64,000 nucleotides of DNA from Solea solea (taxonomy: Eukaryota; Chordata; Actinopteri; Pleuronectiformes; Soleidae): assembly GCF_958295425.1 (NCBI RefSeq), contig NW_026704052.1, forward strand, positions 311,001-375,000, given 5' to 3'. The translations under genes and the position numbers were made by a program. The notes beneath the pieces are model-generated. The model saw nothing but the letters and a program-made list of their open reading frames with translations. It was not told the origin of the DNA and did no database searches. Below are positions 51,301-59,062 of this stretch, piece by piece. Numbering within the stretch: the first letter of the stretch is position 1; each line of letters opens with the position of its first letter.

Positions 51301-54264
51301 AATGTTAGTGCTAAAGAGGCTCTAAAAAAACTAGGTGGTGTTTATTTACACAACAGGGATGTGTGTGCTCAGGAAGCAGTGTATAGGTTAACTAACATGC
51401 ATCTGAAGGAGTGTTCTAGGAAGGTCATGTTTGTACCAACAGGGGAGAATGTAGTAAAGATGAGTTTGCCTTTAAATGTGTTAAAACAAAGGGCAGCTAC
51501 AAATGATATTAACACAGAAGAGATGTGGATGACCAGTTTGGTTGACAGGTATAAGAACAGGCCCAATGATAGCATATTTAATGACATGTGTATTGCAACA
51601 TTTGCTTCAGAGTATCGGGTATTAAGTAAAAACGAAAACTGTAAAACAAAAATTGCGTTGAGCAACAATTGTGGTTTTGTTACAAAGAGAGTCCGAACAG
51701 AACCTGCTGTAGTACGCTATGCTCGGTTCTCAGTAACAAAAAATCCAGAATTGTTTCATTTGAGTAGATTACAGTTGTTCATGCCATATCGTGTTGATGA
51801 TCAGTTAAAACCAGTGGGTTTTGAAACGTTCCAACAGTTTTATGACATTGGTAATGTTTTGTTTTGTGATGGATCTGTACATACAGTAAAGTCAGTAGTT
51901 GATTTGAATCGGAGCAGGTTTGAAGTTGATGCAGACATGTTAGACGATATTCAAAATAGGATTAATTTAGATGGTGTGGAAGAAGATGCGTGGTGTCAGT
52001 TGTGTCCAGAACAGGAGTTGGAACGTTTAGAGGCTGTGGAGGAAATGGCAGAGAGACAGGAAGCAGAGGTTGATCAGCAGGAGCATATTCCAGATTTAGC
52101 TGTTAATCGTGAACAGGTACAACATTTAGAAAAAAGGAACAATGTAATGTGTAGGAGTGATGGCTTGTCATTGGTTAGGTCTTTGAATGATACACAGATG
52201 CGTGTTTTTTATCAAACTCGGCAGTGGTGTTTAGATAAGTGTTCAGGGAAAAATCCACCTCCTCTACATGTCTTTATTACAGGTGGTGCTGGAACTGGTA
52301 AAAGTCATTTAATCAAAGCTATTCAGTACGAGTCAATGAGGTTATTATCACCGTTGTGCAGTAATCCTGACAATGTGAGTGTTTTAATAACTGCACCAAC
52401 AGGTATTGCTGCATACAATCTGAATGCAGCAACAATTCACCACACATTCAGTATTGGAGTAGATGTACGCTTACCGTACAGTCCACTAGGTGAAGAAAAG
52501 ATCAATTCTCTCCGTGCAAAATTCACTGATTTGCAAATTTTGATAATTGATGAAATCTCAATGGTAAATGCCAATCTTTTGGCATATATTCACGGTAGAT
52601 TACGGCAAATGAAACAGAGTGGTAACCTCCCATTTGGAAACATTTGTGTCATTGCTGTCGGAGATTTTTACCAGTTACCTCCAGTAAGAGGAAAACCCCT
52701 GTATGTGGAGGACTTGAATATTGACTTGTGGTCTTTGTTTTCAGTTGTGCATTTAACAGAAGTAATCAGGCAGAAAGACAGTGCGTTTGCAGAATTGTTG
52801 AACAGGGTCAGGACTCATAGCAAAGGGACACCAATGTTAAGAAGTGATGTTGACACTTTAAAACATTGTGAAACTGGTGAAGTCAGCTCAGTTTTACACA
52901 TTTATGCGACAAATCAACAAGTCAATGCACATAATATTCAGCGTTTGTATGATGTGTGTCGTGACTATGTCACTATTGAAGCTCAGGATTTTCAGAACAA
53001 CAGGAGAACAGGGAAATTAGAGTTAATTCAAGGCCATCATGCTAAAGCTAAGAATACTTATTTGGCTGAACAGTTGTTGTTAGGTGAGGGTGCACGTGTG
53101 ATGTTGTGCCAAAATGTTGATGTGAGTGATGGCCTGGTGAATGGAGCTTGTGGTGTTGTAACACGTATTGTCAAATCAGAGGGTGTTCAGTTTCCAATAA
53201 AGGTTTATGTTAAATTTGATGATGAGAATGTAGGTGCAGAGAGGAGACGACAATCACCAAGTGTTTCAGCTGATGTTGCAGGTTCTACAGCTATTGCTCC
53301 AGAGGAGGAGAGAGCTTGTAAGAAAGGTGGTTTGAGACGTCAATACCCACTTAAGTTAGCATGGGCGTGTACAATACACAAAGTTCAGGGCATAACAGTA
53401 AATAATGTTGTTGTTTGTTTTGACAAGATATTTGCAGCTGGACAGGCATATGTTGCTTTAAGTCGAGTCAGGAGTTTGTCAGGCTTGATCATTGAACAGT
53501 TTGACGAGAAGAAGATTTATTGTAGGGGTGACATTAAAGATGCAATCCAAACAATGTCTCCATTCTTAGTTGATAGTTTATTAGAGCAGCAATTGAGGGC
53601 AAGCAGGTTTGGTGTTTTTTTGATGAATGTGCAGGGATTGACTCGACATGTGCCAGATTTGGTGTTGTGTACACAGCAGTTACAGCTGAACTGTATTGCT
53701 GTCACAGAGACATGGTTAGCAGCAGATTTTTCAATGGAATCAATAAATATTGAGGGTTATAGTTTTTATGGTTGCTCACGCAGTTCATCTTACAGTAGTG
53801 ATGACCCCAGACTAGTTACATTAAAAGATCAACTACATGGTGGTGTTGGCATTTATATTGCAACAAACACAGAATATGAAATAAAAGAAGTTCCTCCTTT
53901 TAATTTGGAGTGCATAGTGTCCAAATTTACTTCACATAATCTTGTTATTGCAGTTATATATCGACCACCATGTTATCCCATGACATTATTTAAGAAACAT
54001 TTAGGCAACTTTCTTGATTGGTTGGATTCAGTAAATGGAACCATTGCAGTCATGGGAGACTTTAATGATGATATTTTGAAATCATCAGCAACTTGTCCAC
54101 TTTTAACAGCAAAAGGATATATGCAAATTGTAACAAAAGCAACAACAGAGAGGGGCACTTTAATTGATCACATTTACGTTAAAAGAGCAGATAATGGGGC
54201 AGAATCATTAGTGCTGCCTACATACTTTAGTGATCATGAGGCGGTCTTATGTTTATTGAAGTGA
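43726..54264 (+). CDS. Helentron polyprotein: SGNH - SIM repeats - C76-like - OTU - Rep - helicase - endonuclease (13 exons)
   Basis: Exons: 43726-43858, 43995-44098, 44184-44453, 44598-44691, 44858-44925, 45145-45375, 45485-45526, 45643-45762, 45883-45939, 46027-46068, 46271-46312, 46544-46606, 46741-54264. They total 8,790 nt, exactly 2,930 codons including the stop, with no internal stop. Eleven introns are GT-AG; the one after 44453 uses a GC donor (AAG|GCAAGA). The start ATG ([10 protein letters not shown], basic) follows an acceptor-like TTGGTTAG by six bases. The split SGNH domain only becomes complete when these exons are joined, which is the strongest support for the model. In the cell it would be a nuclear transposition protein. 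Whether it is one polyprotein, cleaved, or alternatively spliced cannot be read from DNA. An exon or two could be wrong, but the phases close throughout. Confidence 0.78.
44454..44597 (+). other. GC-AG intron inside the SGNH domain
   Basis: The donor reads CCGAAG|GCAAGA and the acceptor GTTATAG|TTG. No GT donor nearby keeps both the frame and the domain. GC donors are a known minor class and usually have a strong AAG exon end, as here. Confidence 0.6.
45940..46340 (+). repeat. Duplicated intron-exon-intron segment
   Basis: Exons 46027-46068 and 46271-46312 are both 42 nt and encode [14 protein letters not shown] and [14 protein letters not shown]. Flanking introns also match (AATTTGTTTGCTG / AATGTGTTTGCTG before; ATTGTGTGAAA after). 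This is a tandem duplication of roughly 230 bp that doubled a 14-residue phase-0 exon. Confidence 0.8.
46741..54264 (+). CDS. Last exon: SIM repeats, C76-like, OTU, Helitron Rep, PIF1-like helicase, APE endonuclease
   Basis: One uninterrupted frame. Positions count from 46762 as residue 1. 36-residue repeats with [10 protein letters not shown] and [10 protein letters not shown] (50-100). C76-like protease (about 120-310): Cys135 in QCMAVS, Asp266/His268 in VVDSH. OTU (about 395-540): Asp418/Cys421 in GDGNCFFR, His530 in NHYETVV. Basic 18-residue repeats (about 625-740). Cys-rich zinc region, then a DUF6570-like block (KLKRKL.YKGHY). HUH Rep: His1277/His1279 in SPHVHC and tyrosines 1486/1490 (Y-x3-Y). 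Superfamily-1 helicase: Walker A GGAGTGKS (Lys1847), Walker B IIDE (1930/1931), [28 protein letters not shown]-like endonuclease (about 2285-2500): MNVQG, Glu2316 in TETW, GDFND (2432-2436), SDH (2490-2492). The exon start may be 46741 or 46744 (CAGCAG-type acceptor). Confidence 0.9.
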   Translation, partial: QVAAADVVEVMSGPSPVTIEDCPPMHSSPDLIQSKVAANVDTLPVTFDAGSVSSGEEEIIVVSDTDSEGSISFGWTDTLPLAQGSRSVGAGVDEVTVISDTDSEGSISFGCFDTVPRSFGVCSVRGSFHQGDQRFKYRGVQCMAVSLAAMAMHKTKSVFSWQTRHLDDAVVCGDKIYTSLRDNNLICGGHTIPCIPELPKQLDRRGHSYEFEYGDFVTGDVNVVEGELIEACVLTTLRHGLEKICMEYDTCFFTLSSSTCGIIREGEQFAVVDSHARSADGMVHPKGKSVVVYFSSLEHLIQHVSCFAAGFRGTQKLFEIAGVRVTVKVDGGASQSSSCKIGAKRKATPMPTRTSKRVKRSDPIDSDVAFVCEVTVKELVFNPVRNDVARALCDKLHVESEKVDDVFSIVGVLGAPCKRDTIVGDGNCFFRSVSQAVCGSQKNHRKIRLAVVKQLEGNAAVYESILRSEFSSVSDYVINSRMRYVGSWATEVEIQAAADCLGVSIFTYMGDRWLEYSCKNRQFSSQAVYLDNVSGNHYETVVCVHQPQSQYCYGYCKVGEATTSYNLRQHCDVEVETTATNTNYCFSKYLKKKIFYQNTIKYKENVLQKLKRQERSKRRYHEDAMVRYKCNQSSVQKYKQNVRHREMVKTFSKTKYKQDVRHREVVKTFSKTKYKQDVRHREVVKTGSKIKYKQDVEHRESLKAKSKVQYTSDLTHRQKKKELSKKKYHSDPEIQLRVKAVNKVKRQQLKNKAADFDFVIQQFLCKVKDGPDFVCCVCQRLLFQNQVLSCKRSNYNNSDDMALIADNCISDKYLHTCNEICVSPCQLLQSPRGQLWICRTCHSKINNKQIPPECVVNNLDVHDVPPELACLNSLEQHLIALHIPFMKVLALPKGGQNGVHGPVTCVPANIVETNNLLPRSNMEGSLLRVKLKRKLTYKGHYEYQYVDTMRIRQALSYLKQNNMYYKDVDFNEDWLNDFCREQENESVVQDSDVCVGKDETPAEVDEGEDELLHDRQQHCMFQDTCLMPVDIGQETLDQYYEGVFNVAPAEGNSPVKLLSNRENEAKCFPVLFPHGHSVFHDNREHRLTLSRYFNNRILHADGRFAQNVEYIFFAQYMSELEQVVSNVSIALRKGKGSHVPKRVRDVVNNEESLRKLLEFDDGYRFLKPIRGTPSFWQAAQRDLLACVRQLGVPTWFCSFSAADMRWTNLLGSILKQEGREQTAEELQWADKCELLRRNPVTAARMFDFRWHCFLREVLMSPSNPIGKIKDYFYRIEFQQRGSPHVHCLFWIENAPLIDQNSDEEVVEFIDQYVTSELPSDDDTLLDIVSSVQVHSKRHSKTCKKKNTVCRFNFPRPASAQTFISRVKVDEEIEKCNCEKTDSTEAVCLKCKERDFEERKARKVRAHEILAKIKEALSDENQSFDTVEQLFETLNVTQEAFEDAFNRTTTGTKVVLKRQVKEAWVNQYNKQLLKCWNANLDIQYVVDAYACVVYIISYISKAEKEMGLLLSNAQREAAKDGNVSAKEALKKLGGVYLHNRDVCAQEAVYRLTNMHLKECSRKVMFVPTGENVVKMSLPLNVLKQRAATNDINTEEMWMTSLVDRYKNRPNDSIFNDMCIATFASEYRVLSKNENCKTKIALSNNCGFVTKRVRTEPAVVRYARFSVTKNPELFHLSRLQLFMPYRVDDQLKPVGFETFQQFYDIGNVLFCDGSVHTVKSVVDLNRSRFEVDADMLDDIQNRINLDGVEEDAWCQLCPEQELERLEAVEEMAERQEAEVDQQEHIPDLAVNREQVQHLEKRNNVMCRSDGLSLVRSLNDTQMRVFYQTRQWCLDKCSGKNPPPLHVFITGGAGTGKSHLIKAIQYESMRLLSPLCSNPDNVSVLITAPTGIAAYNLNAATIHHTFSIGVDVRLPYSPLGEEKINSLRAKFTDLQILIIDEISMVNANLLAYIHGRLRQMKQSGNLPFGNICVIAVGDFYQLPPVRGKPLYVEDLNIDLWSLFSVVHLTEVIRQKDSAFAELLNRVRTHSKGTPMLRSDVDTLKHCETGEVSSVLHIYATNQQVNAHNIQRLYDVCRDYVTIEAQDFQNNRRTGKLELIQGHHAKAKNTYLAEQLLLGEGARVMLCQNVDVSDGLVNGACGVVTRIVKSEGVQFPIKVYVKFDDENVGAERRRQSPSVSADVAGSTAIAPEEERACKKGGLRRQYPLKLAWACTIHKVQGITVNNVVVCFDKIFAAGQAYVALSRVRSLSGLIIEQFDEKKIYCRGDIKDAIQTMSPFLVDSLLEQQLRASRFGVFLMNVQGLTRHVPDLVLCTQQLQLNCIAVTETWLAADFSMESINIEGYSFYGCSRSSSYSSDDPRLVTLKDQLHGGVGIYIATNTEYEIKEVPPFNLECIVSKFTSHNLVIAVIYRPPCYPMTLFKKHLGNFLDWLDSVNGTIAVMGDFNDDILKSSATCPLLTAKGYMQIVTKATTERGTLIDHIYVKRADNGAESLVLPTYFSDHEAVLCLLK
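46861..47090 (+). repeat. 108-bp in-frame tandem repeat encoding SUMO-interaction-like motifs
   Basis: Copies begin at 46861 and 46969, and a partial third at 47077, each starting GATACT(T/G)TGCC. Two copies encode a hydrophobic stretch followed by [12 protein letters not shown]. This hydrophobic-then-acidic/serine layout is that of SUMO-interacting motifs, where phosphoserine strengthens binding. Confidence 0.75.
48640..48990 (+). repeat. 54-bp in-frame repeats encoding a basic 18-residue unit
   Basis: About six units of the form [18 protein letters not shown]. The three central ones are nearly identical and the outer ones are diverged. The region is strongly basic and likely helical, a plausible DNA- or RNA-contacting arm. 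Similar KY...HR..K repeats occur in fish Helitron proteins. Confidence 0.8.
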
Positions 54265-55330
54265 TTGCAGTTTATGCCTCCACATTGTGGGTGCTTGACC
54301 CAACATGACAACTGGAATAATCAATGTTTTAGTTGTTTTTAGTCTCTTTGATTAATAGTTTGTGGGCATGTGTTGCTATATTATGAATTTAAATGTGTGA
54401 AATGTATGAGATGTCTTATGGCTGTATATGAAATTGCTGTTATATTTGTTGTATGTAATGTGTGATTGCTGTTTATGAAATTGCTGTTGTATTTGTGGTA
54501 TGAAATGTGTTATTGCTATACATGAATTGCTGTTGTGTTTTTTGTATAAAATGTGTTAATACACTATGAAATTGCTGTTGTATTGATATTGTTGTTAGTG
54601 TAATGATATTGTTGTTTTTACCTATTTAATTACCTATTTGTTTTGCTGTGCAGATACCCGTGTATTCTGGGTTGTATGTTGTGATTGTGTATGAATTTAT
54701 TTGAATTTGTATTTATGTCACATCATGAAGATAATGTAATAAAACAATTATGTTACTGTTAATAAATAAATGACATATATGTCCAACTTAGCCACACTGT
54801 CATGTATTTGCTGTTTGTCTATGTATGTCTATGTCTCTCTCTCTTCTTTCTACCCTGCTCCTCCATTATAACTTTGTCTTCCCCTCTTTTTGCCCCCCCA
54901 CTTCTCCCCTGTAACCTCTTTCACTTTTCCACCCCAACCATTCAAGGCAGATGGCTGCACATGTTTGATTCTGGTTCTGTCTGAGATATCTTCCTGTTTA
55001 AAAGTTCTTAAACTTTTTAAACAGTGGAGTTCTCTCCACTGTTGCTCAATGTGTGAACTGTTGGAATTCACTACTATGTGTATTACACTTACTGAAGTAT
55101 TAAGTATGTCAGAAATTATGGCTGTTTTTATTTTGCAATCAAAATAAAAGTTTGTGAAATCTTACTCCTTTCAATTTCCTGGTTGTTTTTTTGGCTATGT
55201 CATACATTTTCTTGAAGTGTAGCAAAATCAGTGTTCTGCATGTTTGTGTTGCAAAAGTGTTTTTATATTCATATTTCATACATGATAATTATGCACACTC
55301 AACATAAGAGCGTTATATTAAATGAGTTTT
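54265..55330 (+). other. 3' untranslated and trailing region of the Helentron gene
   Basis: AT-rich with loose repeats of AAATTGCTGTT and GAAATGTGT (about 54400-54580). There is a pyrimidine-rich stretch at about 54820-54900. No convincing frame is present. Confidence 0.5.
54738..54743 (+). terminator. Poly(A) signal AATAAA
   Basis: AATAAA 474 bp after the stop codon. Overlapping AATAAATAAA follows at about 54761, and another AATAAA is at 55143-55148 followed by GT-rich DNA. Which is used is unknown. Confidence 0.5.
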
Positions 55331-55359
55331 GTACAATCTGTTATGTCAAACAGATGTAC
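55331..55359. repeat. Candidate 3'-terminal hairpin of the Helentron
   Basis: GTAC-A-ATCTGTT and AACAGAT-GTAC form an 11-bp stem with one bulged A and a six-base loop (ATGTCA), about 30-60 bp before B-unit sequence resumes. Helitrons carry a short hairpin just before the 3' end. The position fits, but the end itself is not defined. Confidence 0.45.
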
Positions 55360-55579
55360 TGAAGTCTTAAGTCTTTGCTCAATGTCCCCAGCAGCAAAGT
55401 CAGAGAGCACATCCTGTTTAAAACGGCCGACTTCCTGTTGGGTGAAAGGTTTGTCCGTAAACGTGTTTCGGGCGTGTCTCCTTCCTGTGGAGAGGTCACG
55501 TTTTACAGACATGTTCAGGGCGGGTCTGAGGTGTCACATACCAAATTTGGTGCAGATTGGACAATGTATGACTGAAAAC

Positions 55580-55712
55580 ATGGGGTTTCAAGACATGTGG
55601 GAGGCAGAATAATGTTCACCGAAGTAAAAGGAAAGCCTGTGTGTCTTGTGTGTGGAGACAGTGTGTCGTTATGAAAGAATATAACTTAAGAAAGCACTAT
55701 GAAACATGCAAC
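55580..55712 (+). pseudogene. BED-finger first-exon relic, copy 4
   Basis: Same broken MGFQD(M)WEAE ... VCLVCGDSVS ... KEYNLR(K)HYET reading as the array copies, joined upstream to TTCCTG-rich DNA without the promoter segment. Confidence 0.6.
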
Positions 55713-55918
55713 TGTTTTGCACTTTTTCAAGTTTGCACTAACTTCTAATTTTATTATAAAAGACAGACATTGGTGAGGATCAGAGCAGCACACTGATTTG
55801 TTTTGTAACACATGCTGTTTCATTTTTGCATTTATCTTGCCATTGAGCTTTGAAGGAAAATAACATTTTGCTGTTTACTTAAAAGAAAATATTGCAACTG
55901 ATTTTATTTATGTTTTGC

Positions 55919-55988
55919 TTAATTTAATTTAATTTAATTTAATTTAATTTAATTTAATTTAATTTAATTTAATTTAATTTAATTTAAT
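55919..55988 (+). repeat. (AATTT)n microsatellite in unit 13
   Basis: About 14 copies, homologous to those in units 3, 6 and 7. Confidence 0.95.
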
Positions 55989-58813
55989 GATTAAGTGCAA
56001 TATAGGCTGTGGTATTGGTATTGGTATTGGTTCAATATGTGCAGTAATTGCAAGTTTTAATAAAAATTTAACCCGCCACACTTTTTTTTATTTTGGCCCC
56101 CCGTGTATTTGACTTTGGCATTACTGCTTTATAGACATGTTCCTGACGGGTCTGAGGTCTCACATATCAAGTTTCAAGTGGATACACCAATCCCTGTTAG
56201 AACAGCATGAGAAACTGTAAATGTTAGATTTGATAGATTTGTAGGCAAATGCCTCCATCATGTGGCGAAAAATAGTATTGCATAATTGAATCGCTCAGTT
56301 TAGGTAATCCTTTGCATTTTTGCCAGGCAACACCGTTAAACGATTTCTTCTCATATTAGGCACGCATCATCTACAATGTGTTTTGTTTTTGTTCACAAAT
56401 TTTGAGTATGATGTGAAGAAGTGTGTAAAAGTTATAAGGGAATTGTGAATTTGTTGTATTTTCTGTTTCTACCAGGAGGCGCTGTTTTTAAAATGTACAG
56501 TTTTTGCATAGACTTCATCAGCCATGGTCCATCTTGAGACCCTAGCACATTTGGTTGGAAAAGGACCTTCTATCGCAAAGTTATAAGAGTTTTGAGTGAA
56601 ACCTTTGCAGTGTTGTCATGGCAACACCGTTGAAGGATTTGTTATCATATTCTGCACACATCATCTACCATGTGTTTTAAATTTTTTCTCCTATCTTGAG
56701 TTTGCTACAATAAATTCTGTAAAAGTTATATGCGGAATTGTGATTGAAATTGTGAAATGTGTTGTATTTTCTGTTACCACCAGGAGGCGATGTTTTCAAA
56801 ATGTACAGTTTTTGCAATAACATCTTTAGCAAGGGGCCCATCATCGATTGTCACTAGTTTGGTTAATATCTGACCTTCCTTGGCAAAGTTATAAGAGATT
56901 GTTGTGTGTTGCGATGAATCGTGATTTTCGCCAACTTTGCCGCCCTTCTTCTTGTTCGCCATGATACTTAATGAAAAGATTTTGATACCTTTGGATCCTC
57001 AACTTGTCCACAGTGACCTCACAAAGTTTGAAGGTGATCCCATCAAAGCTCTATGACAAGTGCGTTCACATACCATAGGTGCGAAATGGCCAAAATCTGC
57101 TAAAAATGTACTTTCAATCCAAGATGGCGGCTTTCTTGTTCGTTTTAGAGCTTAGGCTGCTTTGAATTTTTTGACCGTCCCGACCTAAGGAACGCGTGAG
57201 TACCAAGTTTAGTGCATGTACATTAAACGTGCTCCTCAGGAGGACAAGTGTTAGGGGTTATAAGAGTTTTGCCTTTTGTCGTGAAGAATATGAATGAACG
57301 CCAACTTTGGCGCCCCCTATCTCAAAAACCATGCGACATTTTGAATAACTTTTAATATCTTTAGATCCTCAACTTGTCCACAGTGACCTCACAAAGTTTG
57401 AAGGGGATCCCATTAAAGCTCTATGACAAGTGCGTTCACATACCATTGGTGCGAAATGGCCAAAATCTGCCAAAAATGTACTTTCAATCCAAGATGGCGG
57501 GTTTCCTGTTCGCTTTAGAGGTTTGGCTACGCTGACTTTTTTGACCGTCTGGACCTAAGGAACGCGTGAGTACCAAGCTTTGTGCATGTACATTCAACGT
57601 GCTCCTCAGGAGGACAAGTTTTACGGGTTGTAAGAGTTTCGCCTCTTGTTGTAAAAAATATTGATGAACGCCAACTTTGGCGCCCCCTATCTCGTACACC
57701 GAGCGACATTTTAAAAAGCTTTCAGGAACTTATGCTCGGCAACTTGTTCACAGTGACCTCACAAACTTTCAAGGTGATCGCACAAAAACTCTAGGACTAG
57801 TTCATTCAAATATCAGGTGTCATAGTGTCTGCTGTCACCAGGAGGCGCTGTTTTTGAAAGTGAATATTTTCATATAGGCGTCTTCACGGGCGGACTATCA
57901 TCAATCTTAGCAAGTTTGGTTCAGATTGGACTCAGATTCGCAAAGTTGTAGCAGTTTGTTTTTTTGTCACAAATATCTGACTTTGCAGTGTTACCATAGC
58001 AACACCGTTGAACGATTTGTTATCATATTAAGCACGCATCATCTATCATGTGTTTTGATTGTTTTCACAAATTTTGGGTTTGATACGATTAACTATGTAA
58101 AAGTTATTACCGAAATTGTGTACTTTTTGTATTTTCTGTTACCACAAGGAGGCGCTGTCCTACAAATGTACGGTTTTTTCACAGACTTCTTCAGCAATGG
58201 GCAATCATCAAACCTAGGTAATTTGGTAGGGATGTGACCTTCTATCGCAAAGTTATAAGAGTTTTGTTGCCTGTGGCGAAAAATTTAAATTTTCATCAAC
58301 TTTGCCGGCCCCTTTCTCGTACGCCATGCGACATTTGAACTAACCATAAGCATCGTAAGCTCCTGAACTTGTCCACAGTGACCTCACCAAGTTTGAACGT
58401 GATCCCATGTAAGCTCTAGGACAAGTTCGTTCAAATACCGATGGTGCGAAATGGCCAAAATCAACAAAAAATGAACTTTCAATCCAAGATGGCGGCTTTC
58501 CTGTTCGTTTTAGAGCTTAGGCTTGCCTAGGTTTTTTGACCGTCCCGACCCAAGGAACGCGTGTACCAAGTTTCGTGCATGTACATTAAACGTGCTCCTC
58601 AGGACGACAAGTTTTAGGGGCTGGAGCAGTTATTTGCCCCGCCCACTTTCATTTTTTAACGCACATTCCCGGAAACACTAATAAACGTAAATTTACACCA
58701 GGTCTGATGTGCTTGCAAAAATTGGTGAGTTTTAGGGCATGTTCAGGGCCTCAAAAAGGCGATTCATTTAGAGGAAAAATAATAATAATAAGAATAATCT
58801 TCGCAGTTTCAAT

Positions 58814-58957
58814 AGGGTTCTTGCAACCAAGTTGCTCGAACCCTAATAACTCTAGCGATTACAATAGGGTTCTTGCAACCAAGTTGCTCGAACCCTAATA
58901 ATAATAATAATCCTTCCAGTTTCAATAGGGTTCTTGCAACCTTGTTGCTCGAACCCT
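58814..58957 (+). repeat. Three tail hairpins closing unit 13
   Basis: Hairpins at 58814-58844, 58865-58895 and 58927-58957, each with AGGGTTC/GAACCCT arms. The last has a CTT loop instead of CAA. Array-type DNA ends here. Confidence 0.85.
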
Positions 58958-58959
58958 AA

Positions 58960-59062
58960 TTATGACAAGTAATTCATACACTTAAGAGAAAAGTATCACT
59001 CCTGAAGTTTTTTTTTATATATAAAATCCATGAAAACAAACAACTCACCATCATCCTCACTT
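58960..59062 (-). repeat. 103-bp duplicate of an intron/exon boundary of the downstream gene
   Basis: Nearly identical to 61812-61914, differing mainly in T-run length. It contains the splice donor and the last codons of the acidic exon (minus strand GAGGATGATG|GTGAGTTG). Similarity stops abruptly at CCTCACT, where the 41-bp minisatellite starts. Confidence 0.85.

Larger units (their letters stand above)
40397..55390 (+). mobile_element. Autonomous Helentron (Helitron2)-type transposon, gene-bearing block
   Basis: About 15 kb of non-array DNA containing one intact spliced gene whose product has the Rep-helicase-endonuclease order that defines Helentrons. The exact ends are not proven. On the left it abuts a bare repeat head, and on the right the B-unit body resumes near 55391 with about 100 bp of head missing. 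A hairpin at 55331-55359 is a candidate 3' terminal hairpin. An alternative is that the true element is 40316-58958, using the array-type head and tail as its termini. The long undamaged frame implies a young, possibly active copy. Confidence 0.75.
55391..58958 (+). mobile_element. Array unit 13, class B body with type-1 tail, headless
   Basis: Repeat sequence resumes inside the TTCCTG-rich segment (CACATCCTGTTTAAAACGG). It includes the BED relic and the AATTT tract but lacks the ZNF143-like promoter part and the head. The tail is type 1, not type 3 as in other B units. It ends in three AGGGTTC hairpins. It may be the 3' part of the same element whose head is at 40316. Confidence 0.75.

Noticed and set aside
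53610..54264. Non-LTR retrotransposon inserted after the helicase
   Set aside because: The endonuclease is in frame with the helicase and the protein stops without a reverse transcriptase, as in Helentrons.
40397..55390. Canonical Helitron ends (5' TC, 3' CTRR) and AT target
   Set aside because: No convincing pair at the block edges. Helentrons lack these ends, so none was assigned.
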